A stretch of 64,000 bases of DNA from positions 19,295,922 to 19,359,921 of the forward strand of contig OZ023273.1 in assembly GCA_964007475.1 (NCBI GenBank), given 5' to 3'. The DNA is from Hybos culiciformis. Its lineage: Eukaryota; Arthropoda; Insecta; Diptera; Hybotidae. Below the pieces are notes generated by a model. That model saw only the letters and a program-made list of their open reading frames with translations, ran no database searches and was not told the DNA's origin. Positions 39,301 through 49,805 of this stretch are shown piece after piece (position 1 is the stretch's first letter; every line of letters begins with the position of its first letter). The position numbers were made by a program, and so were the translations under genes.

Positions 39301-41984
39301 ATCAAAATTTTTTTTTTATTTTCTTTTCCTTCGAAATCATGTATAATTTTTTAGATTTTTAGTAAAAAGTTTTCTTCTACGATTATATTTCTGCCCAAAA
39401 GATAAATTCCTCCGGAAACTTAAGTTGAATAAGCATTAGGAAAAAATTAATACAATTTCAAAGGTTTTTTATTTATTTTTTTTTTATAAGGTTTATTTGT
39501 GTTTTGTGACATCAGTTGGAAAAATTAGGGTCATTTTAAGAATTTCTATTAAAAAATAATAATATTATTATTGTATGAAAAATATATGTTTTTTATTTAA
39601 TTTTGTGAACATTAACATTTATTTTATATGTGCTTTCATAATTGAAATATTGTAGGTTGGCATTTTTATTGTTTTTGCACATAAAAAACTTAAAATTATA
39701 AAAACACTTGGTACAAGTTCACTTTTGTCGATTAAATTTTAAACCATCTGCATTTTTTTTAAGCTTGCATTTCCTGTTCCATGTTGAAAGCCTAGAAAAC
39801 ATGTAATATTCCGAAAAACTCAATTTTGTTGATTAGTTGGTTCTGCTGCCCAGTCGAGGATACGAAAAATATGAATAACAAATTTTTTGGTCTTGACTTA
39901 CAAGTTGCAATTGCAAAATATTTGATAGGTTTAATAAAGTCAATCATACATAAAAAAAAAACGATTCTTTTATTTACTCATATCAGCATCAACTAACCTC
40001 AAGCAATATACATATAACATCATCCTCATCTAAAATATATAATACTTTGTCTTTTTTGAGTTTTTGGGAGAATTTAAAATAACTAATGATGCTTTAAAAT
40101 TGTCTTTTGGAAAAATGGGTTAGAAATTTGAAAATTCCTATGTACAGTTTTTGCTGGTTAATTTGATTTAACTTCTGTTCGCAAATAATCGCAATTATTT
40201 TTAATTATCACTTGATTAATTTTAATTAACGCTTGATGTACGGCAACTCTATATTATTTATTAAAAAATCTTAAATATCTTTAATTCAATAAATTGAAAT
40301 TATAACATTAATTTACCATAAAACATTTTAACTTTACTGTTTCCTATATAAGATTTTGATAATTTATAAAGTGTCAATAATGACATTATTTTTCTTTTTC
40401 AATTTATAATGGTAATAAAATTATCTATTTTTTTTTTTCTGCTATTGCAATGTGCTTTATTTATATCAGTTAAATTAAGAATTATGAATTTTCCAATAAT
40501 AAATGTCCTTACTTATTGGAAATTGTTTGTTCCTTTAACAATATAATGAGTTTTCTTAATAATATCCTTTAAAAGAAAATAATAAATTCAAAAAATTATA
40601 AATGAGAAATCGGAATAAAAAAAAAATAAAAATTTAATAAATTAAGTCATTTAAACTTCTAACATTTTTGCCCCCTCATAAATTTATATTATTTCCTTTT
40701 TTCTTTTCATTCTAAGTCAATATTAGGGACCTTGGGGAATTAAAATATTACGCACTTAATTGAAAATATTATTGTTGTTAAGAAATAAGTTGAAAATTTT
40801 ATTGGAATTTCGTTATTTATTAAACTTTTATAAATCTTTCTTTAAAATGACTTCATAAATTATGTTGATCTTCTAATAAAAATTTAAAAAAAAAATTCAA
40901 ATCAATCATATTTAACTAAGCAAATAGTGTGGCATGATACCATTATACGGCTTAATATTTTGTACACTGAAAGATTGCAAAAAGCCTTTAGAATCCATAC
41001 TCTAATTTCTAGTATGTACGAAAGTCTGTAAAGATAATTACTTTATGGAAATATAGAACCAAAAAATTCCAAATTTGCAGATACATAAAACAAAATTATG
41101 AAATTTTCAGTTTTCATTTATTTAATTGCTGTGAATAAAAAGAGTATGCCCCCATTAACGATAATTTTTTTTCTTTTTATATGACTCAGAACTTAACGCG
41201 TTTTCTTTTTAATTTTATACCAATCAAACAATAAAAAGGATAAATATTCATGAAGTTTTTAACAAAAACAATGAATAAATAAAGTAAATTAAAAAATCTG
41301 AATTTTCTCTTGAATCTGCCTGCACTAAAGTATTTAACTTTACATTTTGAATCTGAAATATTAGTTATTGTTATACGAGCAGAATAAAATAATTTTAACT
41401 CTTATTTTATTATTTTTTATTGTGTATGTAAACAATAAAAATGTTAAATGAAAAGAGTAGAACTAAAAAAAAATTACGCTTGACAATATATTAAGTAATA
41501 CTAAATAAGTAAAATTTTTAATATACTTTATTTTGAAACAAATTATTCAGGCTGAAAAGTTAAAATAGTAGAAGTAGAAAAATTTGAAGCCCATCGCCCA
41601 ATCGACTGAATGGATAATTATGAAAAAAATTCTTTTATCAAGTTTTCAATTCTATAATCCTCAATCGGATCAGGTTGTAATTATATTAATTATGAATGTA
41701 TATATTTTAATAATCACTTCTTAATTTTCTTTCAAATTTCTTTTGATTTCTGTGAATGAAATATTATAAATAAGTATATTTCATAAATGTACGAAAAAAA
41801 ATTCTAATTTATATATTAACTATCGCAGAAAAAACCAAGTTGAACATCTTTGCATTTTAGTTCAAATTAAATACTATACATATGTTGTATAGCTTATTTT
41901 AATAAATTGAAAATGGACAGATTAAAAATAGAAGATTGTTTATTATTATTACATTACAACGTTTTTATTAACTCACTTTCTTGT
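36377..41984. other. AT-rich DNA, no gene seen
   Basis: Contains a TA run at 37302-37316. Patches near 38820-38990 and 39760-39870 are somewhat GC-richer but lack an open frame with a domain. Confidence 0.5.
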
Positions 41985-42438
41985 CTGTTTGTCTGTCCTT
42001 CCTTGGGAAGGACTTCAAAAGTTCGTCCGATTTCTTTCAAATTTGGTACATAAAAAAAGGACATATTAAACACACAAATTTCGTAACAAAACATTTATTG
42101 CCCTCCTACCCAGCGATCTTCCTTGAGAAGAATTTCAAAAGTTCGTCCGATTTCTTTCAAATTTGGTACATAAAAAAAGGACATATTAAACACACAAATT
42201 TCGTAACAAAACATTTATTGGCCTCCTACCCAGCGACGTCGTATGGGGAGGACTTCAAAAATACGATTTTATTCAAATTCGGTACATAAAAAGAAGAAAT
42301 GATTAAACACACAAATTTTGTACCAAAAAATGTATTGGCCTCCTCTACTTTCCTTGGAGAGGACTTCAAAACTTCGTCCGATTTTATTCAAATTTTGTAC
42401 CTACAAAGAGGACATGATTAAACACACAAATTTCGTAA
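41985..42438. repeat. Tandem array, four copies of a 111-120 bp unit
   Basis: The block around GACTTCAAAAGTTCGTCCGA recurs at about 42011, 42131, 42251 and 42362. The first two copies are nearly identical, the last two diverged. Each unit also carries ACACACAAATTTCGTAA and ATTGGCCTCCTACCCAGCGA-like segments. The 102-codon frame that crosses the array is only repeat read-through. The array ends about 60 bases left of the foldback element. Confidence 0.9.
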
Positions 42439-42763
42439 TTTTGACAATCAAATTTTATAAGAAAAATTCTGCTTTGTTTCAGCTTCAAAACTAAAAAATA
42501 GAAAATAAATATTAAATCATAAAAAATACATTTTATAAAAAACAACGTTTTTCTTGCGCACTAAAAAGTATAAAATAATTTTACTATGTGTTTCATTTTA
42601 GTAAAAGACTTTATAACTTTTCTCCGGCTTATTCAGAGCATTGTGGACACACATACTTGAAACTGATTACAACAGTCTATAACTAGAAACGTGGGGCGCT
42701 GTAAATGTGTTGTAAAAATGTGCCCCACGTTTCTAGTTATAGACTTATAGTTATAGTTTCAAG

Positions 42764-45454
42764 CAGTGCTTTTTTTGGAAAAAAATATTTACCGGAACGC
42801 TATATTATTTTTAATTCTATAGAAAGAAAACTGATACAGAAACTGAATTTAATTTATTGAATTATCGTTTATTATAAGAAAAAAATTTTAAATTACAAGT
42901 TTTTCCATAAAATTGCCATGTTTTCATCATAATTATTTTCACGACTTCTTTTTTTGCTGTTTGTGTCCATAGCTGAATGATGACCTTGAATTAGCCATGA
43001 TTTAACATATTTTTGCGGGTTGAAAAGTCTCAGAGGCGGACCAACCATTCTTAAAAAGAGTAATGATGCTGTTGTACATGTTAACAGCGATGATCTGGTT
43101 GGAGTTATGATTAGATTCATCTGCGAAAATCCTCTCTCACATTCGCTTGTAGAAATTGGAACAACATCTAAAATATTTACCAATGGGAGGAGTGACGAAG
43201 GTATCTGTTTTTCTTGCAAATATTCACGGAAACCTCTGGTAATCTGTCTCTCATTTAAACCAAATCTTTTGCTCAGAATTTGAATTTCAGTTTCACCGTA
43301 CGTAATGTTTTTTTGTATGTCATTGGGCCAATTTTCTGGATACAGTACTTTAGAATATTGTGGTAATTCTATGTCGTCTGCTGATAATAGTCTCTTTTCT
43401 ATCGATTGTTTCAAATGTTTATAAAATGCACTCGGACTTATAGTTTCTGTTTCATATCTACCAAATTTGTTCGTTTTGTTAATAGAAACATTTTTAAATT
43501 TCAAACTATCAACTGCACTAACAGCATTTTTATAATAAGCTCCAGGACTATTAATTCTTTCTTCAAACAATTGAGTTTGCAATTTTATTTTTTGATGTGC
43601 TGTATATAAATTCATATTACGTGATTGTAGTTCAAGCGACAATTCGGATAGTTCCTGTAATGCATCGCACATTAATGCAAGATCCAGAATGAATCCAGAC
43701 GAAGTAATTTTAAAAAGCAGTCCAGAATACATACTTCTATCCTTTACATCTCTCTGATTATCCGATTGCGCCTTTGTAAAGTTTTTCACCAAAACTTCAT
43801 AATTTTCCCATACCGCATAAACTGATCTAAAGCTTGAAGCTACCCACCGAGTACTTAAAATTCGTCCAATTTTTAATATTTGAACCTCAAGTTCAGTTGC
43901 ACAAATACTAAGTTCTCGTGAATTTTTTGGTGACGCGTGATATATAACATATAGTTTATCCATAAAAGATTTGAACCTATTAATGCTCGAAACAGATTTA
44001 ACCGCATCTGCAACAGAAAGTTCTAATCGGTGGTTAGCGCAATGCCATATTAAAATAGACGGAAACATGTTCTTTAGTAAAGTGCTAACCCCACTACGCC
44101 TACCAAGCATTACTGCAGCACCATCGCAAGCAAATGCTACCAAATTCTTTTTTAAATAATCTTGTGTAAATCCTATTAGGCAAAGATTTTCGATTAAAGA
44201 ATTAAAAATTCCTGTAGCGGTAACATCGTTAAGTTCAATTAAATTTATAAATAAATTTACAGGTTTTCTTGTTACATCAATATTTTCGCTATTTGGGATA
44301 AACACACGAAAATATATAATTAAAGTAGACAATTGACTTAGCGTAGTGCTTTCATCAACCAACAAAGCAAATTTTAAGTTCTTATCAATTATATTGGCAA
44401 CTATTGCTGTTTTCATCTCTTTGCTAATGTGTTTTATTATATTTATGCACGCATTTGTAGAATGAAGTATGTGCCCCATATCTATTCCATTTAGCTCCTG
44501 TAAATCTATTTCTGTTTCAAAATCGTTAAATGCTTGATTTTTTTTAGCTATTTTATAAGCAGTTCGAAATATTTTTTCAGTAGTATCGGTTTGATGAGAA
44601 ATCGCCTTAAAACAAACATTTTCCAATATCTTCTTTTTTGATTCATTTTGAATTTTAATTATAGCTTTATGAGATGCACTTTCTTTATGTTCATATATTT
44701 TTTTTCTTAAAGAAGATAATTGTCGCTGTCTAGTTTCTCCATTCGGAATTACAGTTATTGTTGTCCATTCTTTCGAAATTTTCATTCCAACATTTTGCTC
44801 GATTCCAAGTGCTCCTAGTTCTCGACAGATTGAACAGCCCAACTTTTTGTTCTCTGTAATTAGCCATTTATATTTCAAACAAAATTCGATTTTTTGATCC
44901 TTATTCCAGCAATCCGGATAATCACTTATGATATCGTCATTTATACTTTTGTTTAATTCAGCAGCAATTTCTGTTGATTGTGATTGTACATTAATATTAA
45001 TAGGCGAATTAGGCATTGGAACATTGCAAGAAACTTTCGAAGCGTTACCTATCTCGCCTCCTTTGACTTTTTTTGGTAGGGTACTAAAATAACTATTTAT
45101 TCTTTTCATATTCTTGAGATATATTTAAAAACTTTATAAGTGACACTTTGAAAAATAAATTTAAATTCTTAACTTCCTGAAATCTTTAAAGTAACTTAAA
45201 ATAATAGCAATCACAAAATAACTAGACAAAAAATTCCTAGAAAATAAAATAGCAACCAAAAAATAGCAATCGCAAACCTAGTCATGGCAATCTATGATTT
45301 AAAATTTTTATTAGATAAAAATTATCGTTAATAAGGAATTTTTCTCATGAAAAAAATAACGAAAATTTTTTAAATCTAATAAAAATTGATTTTTTATTTA
45401 ATTTATATTTACCGGAGCTGCGCTCCGGTGAGCTCCGGCACAAAAAAAGCCCTG
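42764..45454 (-). mobile_element. Apparently intact autonomous hAT transposon
   Basis: The element starts CAGTGCTTTTTTTG and ends in the near-complement CAAAAAAAGCCCTG. It is flanked by a perfect 8-bp duplication GTTTCAAG (42756-42763 and 45455-45462), the hAT hallmark. Length is 2691 bases with one long uninterrupted transposase gene on the - strand. Subterminal DNA carries repeats of CCGG and CTCCGG, such as GAGCTCCGG near the right end, that may be transposase binding sites. It sits inside a foldback element. Intact ends, duplication and reading frame suggest a recent insertion. Confidence 0.95.
42893..45109 (-). CDS. hAT-family transposase with N-terminal zinc finger, 738 residues
   Basis: Cuts and pastes the surrounding hAT element in the nucleus. 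The single frame has no stop. A TTF/BED-like zinc finger appears as C92-x2-C95 with H141-x5-H147. The RNase H-fold core shows the first acidic residue in FALLVDESTT (D252), the second in FACDGAAVM (D329), and the hAT C-x2-H motif in IWHCANHRLELS (C357, H360). The C-terminal dimerisation block has TSECERGFSQMN, with E658 the likely third catalytic acid (the family pattern is SERxFS). The C terminus is basic and serine-rich (SKKRSREN), a possible nuclear signal. Length fits the ZMYM/KIAA1586-like branch of hAT proteins. The ATG at 45107-45109 is the first in frame and lies inside the element; transcription would run from the right end. Domesticated use is unlikely because ends and target duplication are intact. 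Confidence 0.95.
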   Translation of the reverse strand: MKRINSYFSTLPKKVKGGEIGNASKVSCNVPMPNSPININVQSQSTEIAAELNKSINDDIISDYPDCWNKDQKIEFCLKYKWLITENKKLGCSICRELGALGIEQNVGMKISKEWTTITVIPNGETRQRQLSSLRKKIYEHKESASHKAIIKIQNESKKKILENVCFKAISHQTDTTEKIFRTAYKIAKKNQAFNDFETEIDLQELNGIDMGHILHSTNACINIIKHISKEMKTAIVANIIDKNLKFALLVDESTTLSQLSTLIIYFRVFIPNSENIDVTRKPVNLFINLIELNDVTATGIFNSLIENLCLIGFTQDYLKKNLVAFACDGAAVMLGRRSGVSTLLKNMFPSILIWHCANHRLELSVADAVKSVSSINRFKSFMDKLYVIYHASPKNSRELSICATELEVQILKIGRILSTRWVASSFRSVYAVWENYEVLVKNFTKAQSDNQRDVKDRSMYSGLLFKITSSGFILDLALMCDALQELSELSLELQSRNMNLYTAHQKIKLQTQLFEERINSPGAYYKNAVSAVDSLKFKNVSINKTNKFGRYETETISPSAFYKHLKQSIEKRLLSADDIELPQYSKVLYPENWPNDIQKNITYGETEIQILSKRFGLNERQITRGFREYLQEKQIPSSLLPLVNILDVVPISTSECERGFSQMNLIITPTRSSLLTCTTASLLFLRMVGPPLRLFNPQKYVKSWLIQGHHSAMDTNSKKRSRENNYDENMAILWKNL

Positions 45455-45618
45455 GTTTCAAGTATGTGTGTCCACAATCCTCTGAATGAGCCGGAGAAAA
45501 GTTATAAAGTCTGTTACTAAAATGAAACTCATAGTTAAATTATTTTATACTTTTTAGTGCGCAAGAAAAACGTTATTTTTTATAAAATGTATTTTTTATG
45601 ATTTAATATTTATTTTTT

Positions 45619-47828
45619 TATTCAAATATTCATATTCAAGGAATTTTCAGTTTGTGCTATTGAAAAGCTCCACAAGTTCTTATTTTTATGTTCCAATTCC
45701 AACTAGTGACAACTGAATCCTACTACCCTCAGTAGATTCAATTTATGTAAGAAAATATATAAAAAAATTGAATGCTATAAATTTCTTCTTTTTTTTTTTG
45801 GTTTTTTTTATAATTTGGAACAATTTTCATCTATTTGGCAAAATATAACCCTTTTTCTATTCGTATATTTTTCTTACAACGAAAAAGTTAAAAAATCAAT
45901 TCCATTAAAGCAGTTCAAAGAAAATAACTTTTATCTTAAAAACAAATAAGTCATAAATCTACTAAGAACATTGCTCATTTGAAATTAATTCTTTTTCTTC
46001 TTGTATTTCGTTTTGAACTAATAAGATAAAAAAAAATTTTGTCATTCGCAAACAAATTTTTTAATTTTAATTGCGATTTCAAATATTCAATATTAATGAA
46101 AATTATCCAAAAATGTAAATATAATATTGGCACCTGAACTTTATTCAAATCATGTTTCATAAAAATATCTTTCATATCTTTTAATTTCCATAATCAAGGC
46201 AAGGCAATTGAATAAAGCAAGTACGAAAAGGATTACATCAATCGTGTTTAGCAAAGTAGAATGATGATTAATATGAATTACTTTTGAAAAAAAAAAAAAT
46301 ATTTTCACTTATGATTTTTTTTAGAATAATATTTATAAATGTATGTATGAACACGTATTTTTAAATTAACTATGGTATTGTAGTATTGTTATTTTTAAAA
46401 TTAAGAATTTATAATCATTATTCATTTTTTTTTTTTTTTTAAAATATGTTATTTTAATTTATTTCTTATCGCCGTCTAAATTGATGTGATAAAAATAATG
46501 ATATTGTTGTAAAAAAAAATTCTTTATTCTCTTAATTAAAAACTATGAAAATTACAGTGTTTTATTATTTATTATTCGGATGCAATTAATTACTATAAGT
46601 TTTCTAAAAATAAAACTAAATTTAAATACATATTTAATAATGTCTACCTGCAACAGTGGTCATAAATTCATTTAGATTTAGAACAACATATTGAATTAAT
46701 TTGAACGTCCATAATATAATGTAATTTGTATTATGAAATGAAAATTACCTTCTTTAAATAAAATTAAATTGTGCAATTATAGCTGAAGCATTTAATTATA
46801 TAGTATATACATATAAATTGAAAAACACCACATGGTACAAATTGCTTCATTTAATGTTGGAGTTTTTCATATTGAACAAGGGCAAAAAAAAAAAAACTGC
46901 ATACTGAATAGTGAATATAATGATATTTTGTTTGTAAAATAACGTATACATAACGTACAGCATAACGAAATTTATTTTAATTAATTTTAATCAATTGTAT
47001 TTAAAATTTCTTTCTAATCAGAATAATGTTGTTTTAAATTTATAATATTATACTTTACAATTAAAAAAAAGAAGATATTTCGATTTTAATTTTGAAATAG
47101 TGAAAAAATATTGCTTGATATATATAAATTTATTTTAATTTTTGACATTTAAAAAAAGGTATTTCATTGTCACAAATCACTCTTCATATATATCTGTAAG
47201 TATTGCTTAGTCGTATGCTTGCTAATTACATATTCTTCAAATAATTAAATTATTTACAACATCATCCATATTTTTATTTTCTTCGTTAGAATTTCACTTT
47301 AATTAGTATTATTTTTCTATATAATATGTATTTTCAAATGATTAAATTCACACTTTAAGTGGATTTTATAAATCTTTTCCGGGTTGTTGATTAAAGGAAT
47401 AAGAAAAAAAATATACATTTCATCACAATTTATTTATTATCAAAACAAAAAAAAAAAGAGTTGTGAAGTTGTTTTTCAATCAATTAAGGAAAAAAATTTG
47501 CAAAAACAAAAAACTCAAAAAGAAAATATTTTTATTAGATGAAAATATAGGTATAACTAATTTTTGCTGTTGGCTATTTATCAAAAAACTTTATTTTTTC
47601 TTTTAATTAAACTGGGTTTTATTTTTTTCATAGGATTTTTTTGGCATTTAATTAGATTACTGATGATGTACCTACGTACAATGTTGTTGGAATATAGTAT
47701 GTGTAGAATGTAGTATATATATGGAATATAGTATACATAGATAAGTCGTTCTGGAATGACTGTTTAACCGAAATAGATATACAAAGTGACATTATTATTT
47801 TTCACTTTTCATCGATTGTGGTTCATTA
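45619..47828. other. AT-rich DNA, no gene seen
   Basis: Simple AT tracts only. The 66-codon frame on the - strand near 46000 is lysine- and isoleucine-rich and looks like chance. Confidence 0.55.
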
Positions 47829-47906
47829 ATCTCTAGGTTGATAAATTTTTCTCTGGTAAAATTTTATATGAAAAAAAGGATTATACCCAATCTGTGTAGT
47901 ACTACC
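47829..47906. repeat. Diverged copy of the 88-bp MITE
   Basis: Shares AAAATTTTATATGAAAAAAA, GATTATACCCAATCTG and TAGTACTACC with 48107-48194. Its left arm is decayed, so it no longer folds well. Confidence 0.75.
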
Positions 47907-48106
47907 TTTAAATTGCGCTTTAATAAAAATAAATAAACCACTATTCCATTTTTATATATTTAATTTAATTTTTTTTATTTTAATTACCAATCTGAAGTTT
48001 GTTCTCAAGCCCTGAAGAACTTCCTAACCAAAAAGAACGAAATATATAAATACAAATGCATTCAAAAAGTTTTTTTTTCCAATTCTCATATCGTTACAAA
48101 ATATAC

Positions 48107-48194
48107 GGTAGTACTAGAGATTGGTTAAAATCGTTTTTATCATATAAAATTTTATATGAAAAAAAAACGATTATACCCAATCTGTAGTACTACC
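48107..48194. mobile_element. Tiny 88-bp inverted-repeat MITE
   Basis: Arms GGTAGTACTAGAGATTGG and CCAATCTGTAGTACTACC pair over about 32 bp with a short AT-rich loop. A diverged copy lies at 47829-47906, its right half nearly identical (GATTATACCCAATCTG then TAGTACTACC). Target duplication unclear. Confidence 0.8.
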
Positions 48195-48981
48195 ATTAAA
48201 TAGCTTTTAAATGTTTGCAATTTTCAATTTAAAGTTAATTAAAATAAGATTTTTTTAATAACAGACTAAAAACAGGGCACATGACATTGTTGGTTTAAAT
48301 CGCATAACAAAGTATTGAAATTTTGTGTGGGATCATGATAGACATAATTTAACTTCTTAAAATCTTGATTGGTTACATGCAAGTAACGTGAATATTCATA
48401 AATACATCTTGTTTTATATGCCGCCGGTGAACACAATATTTATTCATCGTCTTGTGTTGATATTATTAATATAGTTATGTTTGAAAACGCCTTATATATA
48501 TAGTTTAATATCTTAAGGGAATTTATTATTTTGAATAAAGATTGTTATTTTCTCGGTTTTTTAATGATATAGGAAAAAGGATTTTCAATGTAAATTATGT
48601 TAATATTTTAAACAGGTTCATTATAACATAGCCTTAAGGATATTTAAAAGGTGTTAGACAATAATGAATAAATATCTTACAACACACCCTATTTTGATAA
48701 AACTTCTAAAACAGATATACCAAAAACAACATTGAAATGCTGTTATTTTTATTCCGTGGGTTTTCTGTTTTTAAAATTTAAAAGAAAAAAACAATTTTGT
48801 TGATGGCACGAAATTTAACTAGAGTATAGCGCAATTTTCCTTTTTTAAATAACAAAAAAAGGATTCTCAATTAAAAATTCTTCAGTGCATTTGGACTTTG
48901 TGTTAATCCGTACTAAATAGCTATATAAATAGAAAACAATTTTCAAATTAAATTTTAAACGGTCAGTTAAGTTTTCTAAAG

Positions 48982-49046
48982 CGAACAAAATAAGAAGGCT
49001 GTTGTACAAAATTAGAATAATCGAACAAAATAAGAAGGCTGTTGTA
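48982..49046. repeat. Direct repeat, 25 bp, spaced 40 bp
   Basis: CGAACAAAATAAGAAGGCTG followed by TTGTA occurs at 48982-49006 and again at 49022-49046. Copies are identical. Probably a local tandem duplication. Confidence 0.9.
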
Positions 49047-49380
49047 TAGCTTGAAAACAGAAATTTCCAGTCCCCAAAAATTAAGTCTGTATTTCTATTA
49101 TAAAAATAGTTAGAAAATGTACATAAAGTTAAAATTGGAATTTTATATTTGAAAATTGAATGGTTAAAATAAATATAATGAATCTACGGTTTCGATATAA
49201 AAGGTTATTTTATAATTTGAAAGTTATTTATTAAATAAGATATTTTAAATTAAACTTTGGTCTTTCGCAATTTTTCAAATTCGGCAGGGTCAAAGAACAT
49301 GAAATAATTTTCGCCTCTTTCAAATGTTATATGAATTTTTTTAACATTTTAGTTATTTAATTTTGATAAATAATATTATA

Positions 49381-49422
49381 TCTATCTATATCTATTTATA
49401 TCTATCTTTCTATCTATCTTTC
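49381..49422. repeat. TATC-type microsatellite
   Basis: Imperfect run of TCTA/TATC units, broken by TTTA and TTTC. It lies just right of a plain AT-rich stretch. Confidence 0.9.
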
Positions 49423-49542
49423 AAAAATCAAATAAAGTTTGAATTGTATATTATGTTTTTTTTTTATTAAAGTTTCCAAATCACTAGGTGGGATACCTTT
49501 TATACTATAAGAAGTATGGATTTTGTAATGAGGACAGGAAGC

Positions 49543-49805
49543 TTAGACGGGATTAAAAAGTGGGACAGTAAGTAGATAATCATTTACACTCTTCTTAAAG
49601 CGGCGCAAGTCGTAAATCAAGCGTCCGCCAGCTGTCGGGAACAGTTTAGGGGAGAGCATTCCACATTCTCGAGGTGCGAATTGAAAACGAATCTCCGAAG
49701 CTCGTTCTATCACATCTGGGAATTTTGACGAAGAATGGGTGTGACGTTGAAGCGGTACGTGTTTGGCGTGAAAATACTTGAAGTTGAGGAAGTAGGGCCT
49801 TTACT
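49543..49805 (-). pseudogene. Non-LTR retrotransposon ORF2 C-terminal fragment
   Basis: The - strand frame runs from about 49805 to a TAA at 49543-49545. It reads RPYFLNFKYFHAKHVPLQRH, then SEIRFQFAPREC, LFPTAGG and DLRRFKKSVNDYLL. This is the pattern of the 3' end of jockey/CR1-type LINE polyproteins (RHTH, then SRLWNSLP-like, then LQSFKxxV). A TAA interrupts the frame just upstream (KXRPYF). The segment is much less AT-rich than its surroundings. Truncated and inactive. Confidence 0.75.

Larger units (their letters stand above)
42501..45618. mobile_element. Foldback element interrupted by the hAT transposon
   Basis: Arms at about 42501-42663 and 45455-45618 are inverted copies that I count as differing at about six of some 160 positions; they include TTTTTCTTGCGCACTAAAAA and CATTGTGGACACACATACTT. 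Without the hAT insertion and one copy of its duplication the element would be about 419 bases. Its middle holds a second perfect inverted repeat at 42675-42697 and 42722-42744 (GTCTATAACTAGAAACGTGG and onward). No coding capacity of its own and no clear target duplication were found. Confidence 0.88.

Noticed and set aside
41981..42289. 102-codon frame with internal protein repeats
   Set aside because: It is the 120-bp tandem array read through. Since 120 is a multiple of three, the frame repeats itself without being a gene.
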